From: Opitutales bacterium
GTDB taxonomy: Bacteria; Verrucomicrobiota; Verrucomicrobiia; Opitutales; Oceanipulchritudinaceae
Direction: 5' to 3'
DNA length: 43,954 nucleotides
Assembly: GCA_020831485.1 (NCBI GenBank)
Contig: JAFIGG010000028.1
Coordinates: 1 to 43,954, forward strand
Part shown: in pieces, positions 23,908 to 31,637 of the stretch
How positions within the stretch are numbered: the stretch's first letter is position 1
Layout of the letters: each line of letters begins with the position of its first letter
Notes under the pieces: generated by a model
Told to the model about the DNA's origin: nothing
The model's database searches: none
Seen by the model: only the letters and a program-made list of their open reading frames with translations
Position numbers and translations under genes: made by a program

Positions 23908-24298
23908 TACAAATATCCTGGTATACGCCGCAGAGGAAAGCGTTCCCACCTGCCGAAAAACCGGCATTGCCCGTGAGTTGTTGCTGCAGCCCAATCTACA
24001 CCTCTCGATTCAGGTGTTAAACGAATTCACTGCCAACGCACGGCACCCAGGCAAACTGAACCTAAGCGTGGAGGAGGAAGAGGACTGGTTAAGCCAATGG
24101 TTACGATTGACCATCCTACCGCTGACCATCGAAACCTACCTCAATGCTTTGCGCATTCACCTGAATCATGGCCTTTCCCACTGGGACAGCCTGATTGTCG
24201 CTTCCGCAATGCTCGCCAAGTGCGGTGTGCTTTACACAGAAGACCTCAACCCTGGCCAGGAGATTCAAGGCGTTCGCGTTATCAATCCTTTTGCTTGA
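23888..24298 (+). CDS. vapC: VapC-like PIN-domain ribonuclease toxin
   Basis: This 136-residue PIN-domain protein has the acidic residues that bind Mg in VapC nucleases: D7 in FVDTN, E46 in VLNEF, D100 in HWDSLI and an acidic residue in YTEDL (~118-119). The GLSHWDSLIVASAM segment is typical of the family. It would cleave RNA when released from the antitoxin encoded by the overlapping upstream gene. All catalytic positions appear intact, so the module is probably active. Such pairs often sit near accessory regions, here between the Rhs locus and the lut operon. Confidence 0.9.
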   Translation: MPNAFVDTNILVYAAEESVPTCRKTGIARELLLQPNLHLSIQVLNEFTANARHPGKLNLSVEEEEDWLSQWLRLTILPLTIETYLNALRIHLNHGLSHWDSLIVASAMLAKCGVLYTEDLNPGQEIQGVRVINPFA

Positions 24299-24343
24299 GT
24301 TTGTCGATTTCGATTTTCAGCACAGGTTTGTTGGGTCCGCAGA

Positions 24344-24365
24344 TCGGGCACGAGGGCGTGCCCGA
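24344..24365. repeat. Perfect 9-bp stem hairpin, ACG-AGGG-CGT class, second copy
   Basis: TCGGGCACG (24344-24352), AGGG and CGTGCCCGA (24357-24365). It shares the core GGGCACG-AGGG-CGTGCCC with 6908-6929, while the outer bases TC/GA replace GA/TC and still pair. It lies between the convergent vapC and truA genes, 25 bp from a GTAG-headed palindrome. Confidence 0.65.
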
Positions 24366-24389
24366 CCCCGGGGGAAGTTGGTTCGGGTT

Positions 24390-24414
24390 CCGCACTCGGG
24401 ACGAGTGCGGCTAC
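24390..24414 (-). repeat. GTAG-headed palindrome after truA
   Basis: CCGCACTC (24390-24397), GGGAC and GAGTGCGG (24403-24410) are followed by CTAC, so GTAG heads the hairpin on the minus strand, 1 bp beyond the truA stop codon. The stem sequence differs from the GGCGG-type copies, but head, stem length and position at a gene end are shared. Confidence 0.6.
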
Positions 24415-24415
24415 T

Positions 24416-25153
24416 TTAATAAAAGACCTTTTCGAGGCAAAGGCCGCGGGCGGGGGCGGTTTGCACGGAATCGCTGCGTTTGCAGGCGGCGAGGATGTCT
24501 ATGAGGTCGTCGGGCTTGAGCTTGCCGATGCCGACGGCGAGGAGACAGCCGGCGAGGCTGCGGACCATGCGGAAGAGGTAGCCGTCTGCCTCGGTGATTA
24601 AGCGGATACGGGGACCGTCGCGGATGACTTCGAGGCGGCGGAGGTCTTTGACGGGTTGATCCTCACGGTCGTCGTGGGGGTTCGCGGTGAAAGAACTGAA
24701 ATCGTGTTTGCCAAGCAGGTAGACGGCGCCAGCGTTCATGGCGTCGACGTCCAGTTTACGGTTCTGCAAGGACCAGCAATAGCGGGTTTCAAAGGGATCC
24801 GCATAGCCTTCAAAAAAACTATAGGAGTAACGTTTGCCAATGGCTGAATAGCGGGCATGGAAATCCTCATCAACCTGTTCGGCGGCGTAGATCTGCATGC
24901 TGTCGGGATGTCCGATGCGCAGTGCTCTAATCAGGGTATCGGAGCCGTGAGGCCAGTCGCCATCGAAGTGAAAGACTTGGCCCTTTGCATGGACGCCACT
25001 GTCGGTGCGGCCCGATCCGTGAATCCGGGTTGGCCGCTCAAATAGCACCTCGAGCCTGCGTTCCACAAAGTCCTGAATCGTCATGCCGCTGGGTTGGGAC
25101 TGCCAGCCGTCGTATTGGGTGCCGTCATAGGCAATGCTGCATTTCCAGCGCAT
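24416..25153 (-). CDS. truA: tRNA pseudouridine(38-40) synthase TruA
   Basis: The 245-residue enzyme converts uridines 38-40 of tRNA anticodon stems to pseudouridine. The catalytic aspartate lies in GRTDSGVHA (D51 from this start), preceded by the family N-terminus CSIAYDGTQYDGWQ. Further conserved blocks are FHARYSAIGKRYSY and GYLFRMVRSLAGCLLAVG. The ATG at 25153 was chosen because it follows the ruvX stop by 2 bp and has GGAGGAG about 10 nt upstream; the longer frame from 25174 would overlap ruvX. It is the last gene of the lut-manC operon and ends at a GTAG-headed palindrome. Confidence 0.95.
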   Translation of the reverse strand: MRWKCSIAYDGTQYDGWQSQPSGMTIQDFVERRLEVLFERPTRIHGSGRTDSGVHAKGQVFHFDGDWPHGSDTLIRALRIGHPDSMQIYAAEQVDEDFHARYSAIGKRYSYSFFEGYADPFETRYCWSLQNRKLDVDAMNAGAVYLLGKHDFSSFTANPHDDREDQPVKDLRRLEVIRDGPRIRLITEADGYLFRMVRSLAGCLLAVGIGKLKPDDLIDILAACKRSDSVQTAPARGLCLEKVFY

Positions 25154-25155
25154 GC

Positions 25156-25635
25156 CTATCGCTCCTCCTCCCACTCTTCTTCGTCCTCAAAACCCTCAGG
25201 ATCAAAAGTCGGCGGAAAGCGTTGGTTAAGAAAATCCTGCAGAATCAGCGCAGCTGCCTGGGAATCAATTATGCCCTCCGCACGCACACTGCGAGGGTCG
25301 CGGCGGTAGCGTTTGCTGCCTCGGAGAGTCTGCTCGACCGCGTGTGAGGTCAGGCGCTCATCAATACGGTGAACCGGCAGCTTAAAGCGCTTCTCCAATT
25401 CCACAATGAAGGCATCAACCTCCTTTGCCTTGAAACCGACGGAGCCATCCATATTGTAGGGATAACCCACGACAAGCTCCCGAATCCTTCGGCGGACAAT
25501 TGCATCCTCAATGAAGGCAAAACGCTGTTCTACCTCCGGCTGTACCGCCGGAGCAATCGGCGTGGCCACACCCAGATCGTCGCCGTAGGCAAGGCCAATG
25601 CGTTTCTCTCCGTAGTCAATGCCGAGAAAGGCCAT
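25156..25635 (-). CDS. ruvX: Holliday junction resolvase-like / pre-16S rRNA nuclease YqgF
   Basis: This 159-residue RNase H-fold protein of the YqgF/RuvX family is linked in other bacteria to 16S rRNA 5'-end maturation. The N-terminal strand FLGIDYGEKRIGLA holds the first catalytic aspartate. VVGYPYNMDGS is the family's substrate loop, RIDERLTSH contains the second acidic site, and the third lies near GIIDSQAAALIL. The C-terminus carries an unusual acidic tail (rich in Glu, ~145-159). It begins 9 bp after the manC stop, and its own stop is 2 bp before truA. Confidence 0.93.
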   Translation of the reverse strand: MAFLGIDYGEKRIGLAYGDDLGVATPIAPAVQPEVEQRFAFIEDAIVRRRIRELVVGYPYNMDGSVGFKAKEVDAFIVELEKRFKLPVHRIDERLTSHAVEQTLRGSKRYRRDPRSVRAEGIIDSQAAALILQDFLNQRFPPTFDPEGFEDEEEWEEER

Positions 25636-25644
25636 GCCGCTCCG

Positions 25645-26733
25645 TTAAACCAAGTGTTGATAGCGGGGATCGTCCCCGAGCTTTTTGACCAGAGCCTTGA
25701 TGTCCTGGGCCTTATCGCGCGGGCAGACCAAGGTGGCATCAGCAGTCTGGATCACCATCAGGTTGTCGACACCCACCAGAGTGATCACATGCCCCGGTTC
25801 GGAGCGGACGATGTTTTTGTGGCTGTCGAGGGCAACGGCATTGCCCCGCACCACATTGCCATTGGCGTCTTTCGGGTAGTGGCGTGCCACCGCCGGCCAT
25901 TCGCCCACATCGTCCCAATCGAAGTCTGCTTCCAGCACCCGCACCACGGGGGCTTTCTCCATAATCGCGTAGTCTACGGAAATCTTCTCCATGCCCGGGT
26001 AATAGCGCTCCAGCAAGGCGTCTATCGGGTTACCCGGGAGCCATTCGGAAACCATTTGCTCCATGCTCTGCCAGAGTTCCGGAGTCAGTTCCTCAAAAGC
26101 CTTCTGGATCGACGTAACGGTCCAGAAGAACATACCGGCATTCCAGTAGAAGTCACCAGACTGAAGGTATTCCTCCGCCGTTGCGGCATCCGGCTTCTCG
26201 CGGAACTGATGGACATCATAAACAGATTGCCCTTCCCTCTCGGCGACTGAATCTCCCCGCTGGATATAACCATAACCAGTGGCGGGATAGGCGGGGCGGA
26301 TACCCACAGTGACCAGGGCCGTCTCGGCTTCGGCGGCAGCGAAGGCAGCCTGCAGCACCTTCTGAAATGCCGGCTTGTCGTAAATCACATGATCGGCTGG
26401 CAGCATCGCAAAGCTGGCATCCGGGTCCCTGCGCCGCACCAGCACGGTTGCAAGTGCCACGGCTGCAGCGGTGTCCCGTCCGACCGGTTCCGCGATCACA
26501 TTCTCCTCAGGCAGTTGAGGGCAGATCCGCAGGACCGCATCCCGCTGCTCGACATTGGTGATGACCAGAATCCGGCCTGCCGGATAGTCACTGCCCAGGC
26601 GTTCGATGGTCTGCACCAGCATCGCCTGGTCGCCGACCACCGGAAGCAAATGTTTCGGACAGGCCAGGCGGCTCAGCGGCCAGAATCGCTCCCCGCGGCC
26701 GCCAGCCATAATCACTACGTAACGTGAACTCAT
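25645..26733 (-). CDS. manC: Mannose-1-phosphate guanylyltransferase
   Basis: This 362-residue nucleotidyltransferase makes GDP-mannose from GTP and mannose-1-phosphate. It has the signature MAGGRGERFWPLSR at residues ~8-21, the PADHVI block, the FREKPD motif at ~170, and FYWNAGMFFW. There is no C-terminal isomerase domain, so it is the single-function form. The ATG at 26733 overlaps the lutC stop as ATGA, which settles the start over the frame from 26745. GDP-mannose feeds glycans. The reason for its place in a lactate-utilisation operon is unclear. Confidence 0.93.
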   Translation of the reverse strand: MSSRYVVIMAGGRGERFWPLSRLACPKHLLPVVGDQAMLVQTIERLGSDYPAGRILVITNVEQRDAVLRICPQLPEENVIAEPVGRDTAAAVALATVLVRRRDPDASFAMLPADHVIYDKPAFQKVLQAAFAAAEAETALVTVGIRPAYPATGYGYIQRGDSVAEREGQSVYDVHQFREKPDAATAEEYLQSGDFYWNAGMFFWTVTSIQKAFEELTPELWQSMEQMVSEWLPGNPIDALLERYYPGMEKISVDYAIMEKAPVVRVLEADFDWDDVGEWPAVARHYPKDANGNVVRGNAVALDSHKNIVRSEPGHVITLVGVDNLMVIQTADATLVCPRDKAQDIKALVKKLGDDPRYQHLV

Positions 26734-27341
26734 ATCAGACAGCAAAGTTGTTTACCGGGGCCATGGACCCCTTCGATCAAAATGCCTTCGACGTCCGCGG
26801 TTTTGCTTGGACCGGTGACAAAAACAATGGAAGGGTCGTCGTCAAACGCCGCAACCGCAGCAGGCACATCGGGATAGATCTCATCCTCCTTGATCAAGGC
26901 AACGTGTACCCACGGGGCCAAGGCGCCGAGGCGGGAGGACGTTTTGCGATCGGTCAGTATGATGGTTCCGGTTTCGGCAATGCCACCCGTTCCCCGGGTA
27001 ATGCCAAAGGTATAATCATCGATGCGCGAGCGGTCTAATTCCGTCTCCAGCTCAAGGCCCTCCAGGTCGGCAGCAAACTGTTCCTTCAGAGTTGGATCGA
27101 TGTAGCCCTTGGTTAAGCCTTCCGCTTTCAGCCAATCGCGCAGCGCGGGCATGCCCTGGACAAAAGTCCCGTGCACGGCTTCGAGCCGGTATTTAAAACG
27201 GTCTACCCGCTTGTCGAGTCCGGCCGGATGGTTCTCGGTGACCACTAGTTCGTCTGCCCATTCAGGATAGGGCGTCTGTTTGCCCTCAAGCGGTGCCAAA
27301 GCGGCACGGATGTCCTTAAAAATTGCTTCGCGGTCACTCAT
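26730..27341 (-). CDS. lutC: L-lactate utilisation protein LutC (LUD domain)
   Basis: The 203-residue LUD-domain protein is the third subunit of the LutABC L-lactate oxidation system. Typical blocks are GITRGTGGIAETGTIIL and VFVTGPSKTADVEGILIEGVHGPG near the C-terminus. The ATG at 27341 overlaps the lutB stop as ATGA; the longer frame from 27371 would lie inside lutB. Its own stop overlaps the manC start in the same way. In other bacteria LutC is essential for growth on lactate, but its exact biochemical role is not established. Confidence 0.93.
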   Translation of the reverse strand: MSDREAIFKDIRAALAPLEGKQTPYPEWADELVVTENHPAGLDKRVDRFKYRLEAVHGTFVQGMPALRDWLKAEGLTKGYIDPTLKEQFAADLEGLELETELDRSRIDDYTFGITRGTGGIAETGTIILTDRKTSSRLGALAPWVHVALIKEDEIYPDVPAAVAAFDDDPSIVFVTGPSKTADVEGILIEGVHGPGKQLCCLI

Positions 27342-28741
27342 GATTTTTTCGCACTCCTTTGTTTCATCCACTTGCGAAAAGAGCCACCCTTAAACGTCGG
27401 CAAGGTGCGCGAAGATTGCCAGGCCTTGGCCGCGGGCGCTGCATTGAGCAAGGCGTGAGGCGTGAGGTTCATGGCATGGCCCAACTTCATCGCGGTCTTC
27501 CAGGCAGCAGGTTGGGTCGCGAGATAGGACCACATTTTAAAGCCCGGCGTATTGACACTGGCCTTTTTGGCCCCCTCTTTTTTCGCCTTGTTGCGCAGGC
27601 GCAGCAGCAGGTCCGGAATCGGAATATTCACCGGGCAAACCTCATTGCAGGCGCCGCAGAGGCTGGAGGCCTTAGGCAAATCGGCGTATTCGGGAAAGTT
27701 CTTGCCGTGCAGCAAGGGGCTCAACACCGCTCCCACCGGGCCCGGATAGACGCTACGATAGGCGTGGCCGCTGGCCTGGCGGTAGACAGGGCAAACATTC
27801 AGGCAGGCGCCACAGCGGATGCAGCGGAGAATTTCACGACAATCAGAGGCGAGGACTTCCGTGCGCCGGTTGTCGAGAAAGATCACGTGCATCTGCTCAG
27901 GGCCATCCGGTTGATTCAGCGCGTGCGGACCGCCGATGAACTGGGTGTATACCGTTAATTGCTGACCTGTGGCCGAACGCCCCAGCAGGGACATGAACAG
28001 CGCCAGGTCGCGGTCTTTTGGAATCAGCTTTTCAATGCCAACGATGGCAATGTGTATTTTTGGGGCCGCCATGGAGAAGCGGGCGTTGCCTTCGTTGGTG
28101 ACGAGGGCGATGCGGCCGCTCTCGGCGACGACAAAATTGGCGCCTGTGAGACCGACATCGGCCTCAAGGTATTTTTTACGCAGGTGGACTCTGGCCCGCT
28201 GGGTGATGGTCTGCGGGTCATCGTTGTAGTCACCCAGGCCCTCGCGCTCGAAACTGGCCGCGATCTGGCGACGGTTCTTGTGAACAATGGGCGTCACGAT
28301 GTGGCTCGGATGGTCGCCGTCGATCTGGAGGATGAACTCTCCCAAGTCGGTTTCGATAGCTTCCATGCCATTTTTCTCGAGAAAAGGCACCAGCTCGGTT
28401 TCCTCACTGACCATGCTTTTCGACTTCACCATCTTGCGCGCATTGTTCTGGCGCATGATGTCGAGAATGACCTGATTGGCGGTATCCCCGTCCTTGGCAA
28501 AATAAACCTGAGCCCCATTGCGCTTCAGCGAGGCCTCGGCTTCTTCCAAATAGGTATCGAGGTGCTCTAAAGTGTGCTGTTTAACCAGTCCTGCGGTTTT
28601 GCGAAGCTTATCGGGATCCGGATAATCGCTGCCGAGAATCGCGTAACGCTTCTCGGTTTTGACCTTGGAACCCGAATGCACCGACTGCGCCACCTCGGGC
28701 GACAGATCCTTGGCGAACTTATCGATCAATTGAACGCTCAC
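27338..28741 (-). CDS. lutB: L-lactate dehydrogenase iron-sulfur subunit LutB
   Basis: This 467-residue protein has an N-terminal LUD domain and two ferredoxin-type 4Fe-4S motifs, CIRCGACLNVCPVY (~residue 310) and CGACNEVCPVN (~365). It would pass electrons from lactate oxidation to the respiratory chain with LutA and LutC. The length fits the family (~470). The start overlaps the lutA stop as ATGA and the stop overlaps the lutC start, so the three are tightly coupled and probably made in equal amounts. Confidence 0.94.
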   Translation of the reverse strand: MSVQLIDKFAKDLSPEVAQSVHSGSKVKTEKRYAILGSDYPDPDKLRKTAGLVKQHTLEHLDTYLEEAEASLKRNGAQVYFAKDGDTANQVILDIMRQNNARKMVKSKSMVSEETELVPFLEKNGMEAIETDLGEFILQIDGDHPSHIVTPIVHKNRRQIAASFEREGLGDYNDDPQTITQRARVHLRKKYLEADVGLTGANFVVAESGRIALVTNEGNARFSMAAPKIHIAIVGIEKLIPKDRDLALFMSLLGRSATGQQLTVYTQFIGGPHALNQPDGPEQMHVIFLDNRRTEVLASDCREILRCIRCGACLNVCPVYRQASGHAYRSVYPGPVGAVLSPLLHGKNFPEYADLPKASSLCGACNEVCPVNIPIPDLLLRLRNKAKKEGAKKASVNTPGFKMWSYLATQPAAWKTAMKLGHAMNLTPHALLNAAPAAKAWQSSRTLPTFKGGSFRKWMKQRSAKKS

Positions 28742-29505
28742 AACAGCCCTCCATTTTTGAGCGCGTCGCGCAGGATCTGCGAGATGTGGACCCGCTCTAG
28801 TTTGCAGCCCTCTTTTTCCATGATCCCACCAAAGTGCATCATGCAGGCCATGTCGAGCGAGGCGACCACATCCGGCTTGTGCTCCGTCAGGTGCTCTACC
28901 TTAAGCTGGCCCATTTTAGTGGAAATATTCGGAAAGCTCACCGAGAAGGTCCCGCCGAATCCGCAGCACTGTTCCAATTCGCCAACGGGCACCAATTCGA
29001 GGCCCTCGATCGATTCGAGCAATTTGACCGCACTCGGGAAACAATCGCTACCCCGCGTGTGGCAACTGCGGTGAAGTGCCACCTTGGCGGGGTATTTACC
29101 CGGCCATTTGTCGACGCCAAGGGCGTTGACAATGTAGTCGGCCAGCTCCCAAGTCCTGCCCGCGAGGGCCTTTACATCGCCCAGATCGGACTGATCCTCG
29201 AAAGCCAACAAGGCCCCATGGTAGATCATCGCGGCGCAGGAGCCAGAGGGAATAACCACCGGCTGCTCACCGGAAAACGCCTTCACCGTGTGCCGAACCA
29301 CCTTGCGGGCGGAGTCCCAGTCCCCTGAGTTGAAGGCCGGCTGGCCACAGCAGGTCTGGTTTTCAGGGAAATCGATTTCACATCCCAAATGCTCCAGGAC
29401 TTCGACGGTTGCTTTCGCGGTCTCGTCAAAAAAGGCGTCGCAAAGGCAGGTCGACATCAATTGGAGGCGTTTGGAACGGGGGCGCTGGGCGGGAATACCT
29501 TCCAT
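28738..29505 (-). CDS. lutA: L-lactate dehydrogenase subunit LutA (CCG domains)
   Basis: This 255-residue protein with two cysteine-rich CCG domains (CCGQPAFNSG near residue 55 and CCGFGGTFSV near 185) binds iron-sulfur or other cofactors like heterodisulfide reductase subunits. Family members begin close to the TCLCDAFF segment; the start at 29505 gives about ten extra residues, and M17 at 29457 is an alternative. It is the first gene of a six-gene operon to truA and is divergent from a receiver-only response regulator across 89 bp. Confidence 0.92.
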   Translation of the reverse strand: MEGIPAQRPRSKRLQLMSTCLCDAFFDETAKATVEVLEHLGCEIDFPENQTCCGQPAFNSGDWDSARKVVRHTVKAFSGEQPVVIPSGSCAAMIYHGALLAFEDQSDLGDVKALAGRTWELADYIVNALGVDKWPGKYPAKVALHRSCHTRGSDCFPSAVKLLESIEGLELVPVGELEQCCGFGGTFSVSFPNISTKMGQLKVEHLTEHKPDVVASLDMACMMHFGGIMEKEGCKLERVHISQILRDALKNGGLL

Positions 29506-29558
29506 ATGAGGACCATTGAAAATCGCGTCGCATAAAAGGCAATGCGGATATTGGCATT

Positions 29559-29577
29559 TACATCGATTCCTACATCG
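29559..29577. promoter_or_regulatory. Direct repeat TACATCG in the lutA/response-regulator gap
   Basis: TACATCG occurs at 29559-29565 and 29571-29577, a 12-bp spacing in the 89-bp divergent gap. Direct repeats at about one helical turn can be binding sites for a regulator. No lut repressor gene is in the window, so this is a weak candidate. Confidence 0.25.
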
Positions 29578-29594
29578 TTCACATTGTTTTCATC

Positions 29595-30020
29595 ATGGCC
29601 GATCGTAAAACCCTCTTAATGATAGAGGATGAACCTTTGCTCTGCGACCTGTTCGCGGAATACATAAAAACCATACCGGAAGTTGAGTTCCTCGGCGACG
29701 AGCGGGACGGCTCAATGGCCATGAAGCGAAGCCTCGAGCTTAAGCCCGATATCATCGTGCTCGACATCCGCCTGCCAGAGGTCAACGGGCTGGAGATTCT
29801 CACCCTGCTTCACCGCAAGCTGCCGGAGACAGCCGTGATCATCTTCACCGGCTCCCTTTCCGAGGAGACCCTGCGCATCACCCTGAGCAACGGAGCTCTT
29901 GGTTATGTTGAGAAGTCATACGGACTCGAAGAGCTGCACAAGGCTATCAACGCCGCCATGAAGGGTGAAAAGCACTATAGCCCGGGTGTGCAGCAGTTGA
30001 TGCGGAACTATCGGTTCTGA
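29595..30020 (+). CDS. Stand-alone receiver-domain response regulator
   Basis: This 141-residue protein is only a CheY-like receiver. It has acidic residues E11-D12 (IEDEP), phosphoacceptor D57 (IIVLDIRLPEVNGLE), T85 and K107 all in place, so it should be phosphorylated normally. The sequence resembles the NarL subfamily up to HYSPGVQQLM, where such proteins continue into a LuxR helix-turn-helix, but here the frame ends. It may be a genuine single-domain regulator or a truncated NarL-type protein. No histidine kinase gene is nearby. It is divergent from lutA and ends before a GTAG-headed palindrome. Confidence 0.9.
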   Translation: MADRKTLLMIEDEPLLCDLFAEYIKTIPEVEFLGDERDGSMAMKRSLELKPDIIVLDIRLPEVNGLEILTLLHRKLPETAVIIFTGSLSEETLRITLSNGALGYVEKSYGLEELHKAINAAMKGEKHYSPGVQQLMRNYRF

Positions 30021-30050
30021 GTGGGCGGCGAAACTGGTTGGCAGAGAAGC

Positions 30051-30075
30051 GGCGGCCTCGGCGAGGCCGCCCTAC
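30051..30075 (-). repeat. GTAG-headed palindrome between convergent genes
   Basis: GGCGGCCTC (30051-30059), GGC and GAGGCCGCC (30063-30071) are followed by CTAC (30072-30075). Relative to the copies at 8.6 kb the stem changes one base pair with compensation (CCTC/GAGG for TCTC/GAGA), and the 3' flank CCCAATT is shared with copy 3. It lies between the response-regulator and cysH stop codons. Confidence 0.65.
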
Positions 30076-30090
30076 CCAATTTTTTCGGGG

Positions 30091-30828
30091 TCAAATCTGC
30101 CAGTCGCCGTTGTTCGACAATTCGTGCAGGCCGCATTCGCGTTTCACGCCGTTGAAGCGGGTTTCCTCGGCCTCCATGCCTGCTTCGAGCGGGCGGCTGC
30201 TGTGCCAGTCACCGACACTGGCGTAATTCTTTTCCCATAGGGGATGATAGGGCAAGTCGTTGTCCTTCAAGTAATAATAAACATCCTTATCATTCAGGTC
30301 GATAATGGGATGAATCTTCGAGGTTCGCTTTTGAATCTTTAATACCGGCAATTCCTTGCGGCTGCTGGCCTGACTGCGGCGCAGGCCACTGAGCCAGGCG
30401 CTGGCGCCGAGTTCCTGCAGGGCTCGATTCATCGGCTCCACTTTGTTCTCGGTGTTATAAGCTTCCAAAGCCTCTTTGTCCTGCTCCCAGCGTTTACCAT
30501 GCAAAGCTTCCTGATAGGCGGCCGTGGTGCGGGGAGTGTAAATTTTCAGGTTGAGGTCCAGGCGCTGGCGCAGATCCTCGGCGAACTGATAGGTCTCTGG
30601 AAAAAGATAGCCTGTATCGATGAAAACTACTGGAATATCCGCACGCACGCGGGTCACCAGATGCAGCATCACGGCCGACTGAATGCCAAAGCTGGTCGAC
30701 AGAACGAGCCGGTCACCGTACGTGTCTACGGCCCACTGCACCCGCTCGATCGGAGATTTCGATTCCAAATCGGCGTTCAATTGTGCAAGGTCGCTGGTTT
30801 CTGGATTGCTGGAAATACTTGCTGTCAT
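30091..30828 (-). CDS. cysH: Phosphoadenylyl-sulfate (PAPS) reductase
   Basis: The 245-residue enzyme reduces activated sulfate to sulfite with thioredoxin or glutaredoxin. It has the P-loop-like [12 protein letters not shown] (~43-54), [26 protein letters not shown], and the catalytic cysteine in KRECGLH near the C-terminus (C232). The paired cysteines (CCxxRK) that hold the iron-sulfur cluster of APS reductases are replaced by KVEPMNR, so PAPS is the expected substrate. It is divergent from a siroheme-pathway methyltransferase, consistent with the need for sulfite reductase; no sulfite reductase or cysDN genes are in the window. Confidence 0.92.
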   Translation of the reverse strand: MTASISSNPETSDLAQLNADLESKSPIERVQWAVDTYGDRLVLSTSFGIQSAVMLHLVTRVRADIPVVFIDTGYLFPETYQFAEDLRQRLDLNLKIYTPRTTAAYQEALHGKRWEQDKEALEAYNTENKVEPMNRALQELGASAWLSGLRRSQASSRKELPVLKIQKRTSKIHPIIDLNDKDVYYYLKDNDLPYHPLWEKNYASVGDWHSSRPLEAGMEAEETRFNGVKRECGLHELSNNGDWQI

Positions 30829-30836
30829 CTTATTTA

Positions 30837-30858
30837 TAGTATTTTAGGCAACATACTA
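30837..30858. promoter_or_regulatory. Dyad TAGTAT-N10-ATACTA between cysH and cobA
   Basis: TAGTAT (30837-30842) and ATACTA (30853-30858) form a perfect 6-bp dyad centred in the 53-bp divergent gap. It could serve both genes as an operator for a sulfur regulator, or overlap their promoters. The regulator is not in the window. Confidence 0.35.
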
Positions 30859-30881
30859 CAATTAAAGCGGTTTAAATCAAC

Positions 30882-31637
30882 ATGAAAAGCAAAGGAAGCG
30901 TTTTTCTGGTCGGCGCGGGCCCAGGAGATCCGGAACTCATAACGGTGAAAGGCAAGCGCCTGCTCGAAGAATGCGACGCCCTGGTCTACGATTATCTGGT
31001 CGACAAGCAGCTGCTCGAATGGGTTCGCCCAGACTGTGAGCGCCATTATGTCGGCAAACGGGCCGGCTTTCACGCCCTGCCGCAGGAGGCGATTGAGCAA
31101 TTATTGGTCCGGCTCGCCAACGAGGGCAAACGCGTGGTTCGACTCAAAGGCGGAGATCCCTTTATTTTCGGACGGGGCGGCGAAGAGGCGCTGGCACTGA
31201 AGCAGGATGGCATCCGCTACGAGGTCGTTCCGGCGGTCACTGCAGCGCTGGGCTGCGCAGCCTACAGCGGCATCCCCCTGACCCACCGCGAACACAGTGC
31301 CGCGGTCACCTTTATCAGCGGCCACGAGCGCCCGGACAAAGCGGAGAGTGATCTGGTCAACTGGGAAGCCCATGCCGCCACAGGCGGGACTTTGGTTCTC
31401 TACATGGCAATGGGGCGCCTCAAAGCAATCACCCAGCGCCTTATCGACGCTGGAAGGCCAGCGACCACACCTGTCTGTGTCGTGCAATGGGGCACGACAG
31501 CCCGCCAGCAGTCGCTGCAGGCAACCTTGGCTGATGCGGCCGAACGTGTCGTAGAGAGTGGACTCGGGCCGCCGGCAATCGTCATCATTGGGGATGTGGC
31601 GGGACTCGGGGAGACGCTGGCCTGGTATGATATTTAG
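30882..31637 (+). CDS. cobA: Uroporphyrinogen-III C-methyltransferase (SUMT)
   Basis: This 251-residue SAM-dependent enzyme methylates uroporphyrinogen III to precorrin-2, leading to siroheme or cobalamin. The family motifs are VFLVGAGPGDPELIT (~7-21), RLKGGDPFIFGRGGEEA (~88-104), GIPLTHRE and LYMAMG. There is no CysG-type dehydrogenase/ferrochelatase domain, so it is the single-function form. The divergent cysH gene argues for a siroheme role in sulfite reduction. Its stop overlaps the convergent mgtE stop by 4 bp. Confidence 0.93.
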   Translation: MKSKGSVFLVGAGPGDPELITVKGKRLLEECDALVYDYLVDKQLLEWVRPDCERHYVGKRAGFHALPQEAIEQLLVRLANEGKRVVRLKGGDPFIFGRGGEEALALKQDGIRYEVVPAVTAALGCAAYSGIPLTHREHSAAVTFISGHERPDKAESDLVNWEAHAATGGTLVLYMAMGRLKAITQRLIDAGRPATTPVCVVQWGTTARQQSLQATLADAAERVVESGLGPPAIVIIGDVAGLGETLAWYDI

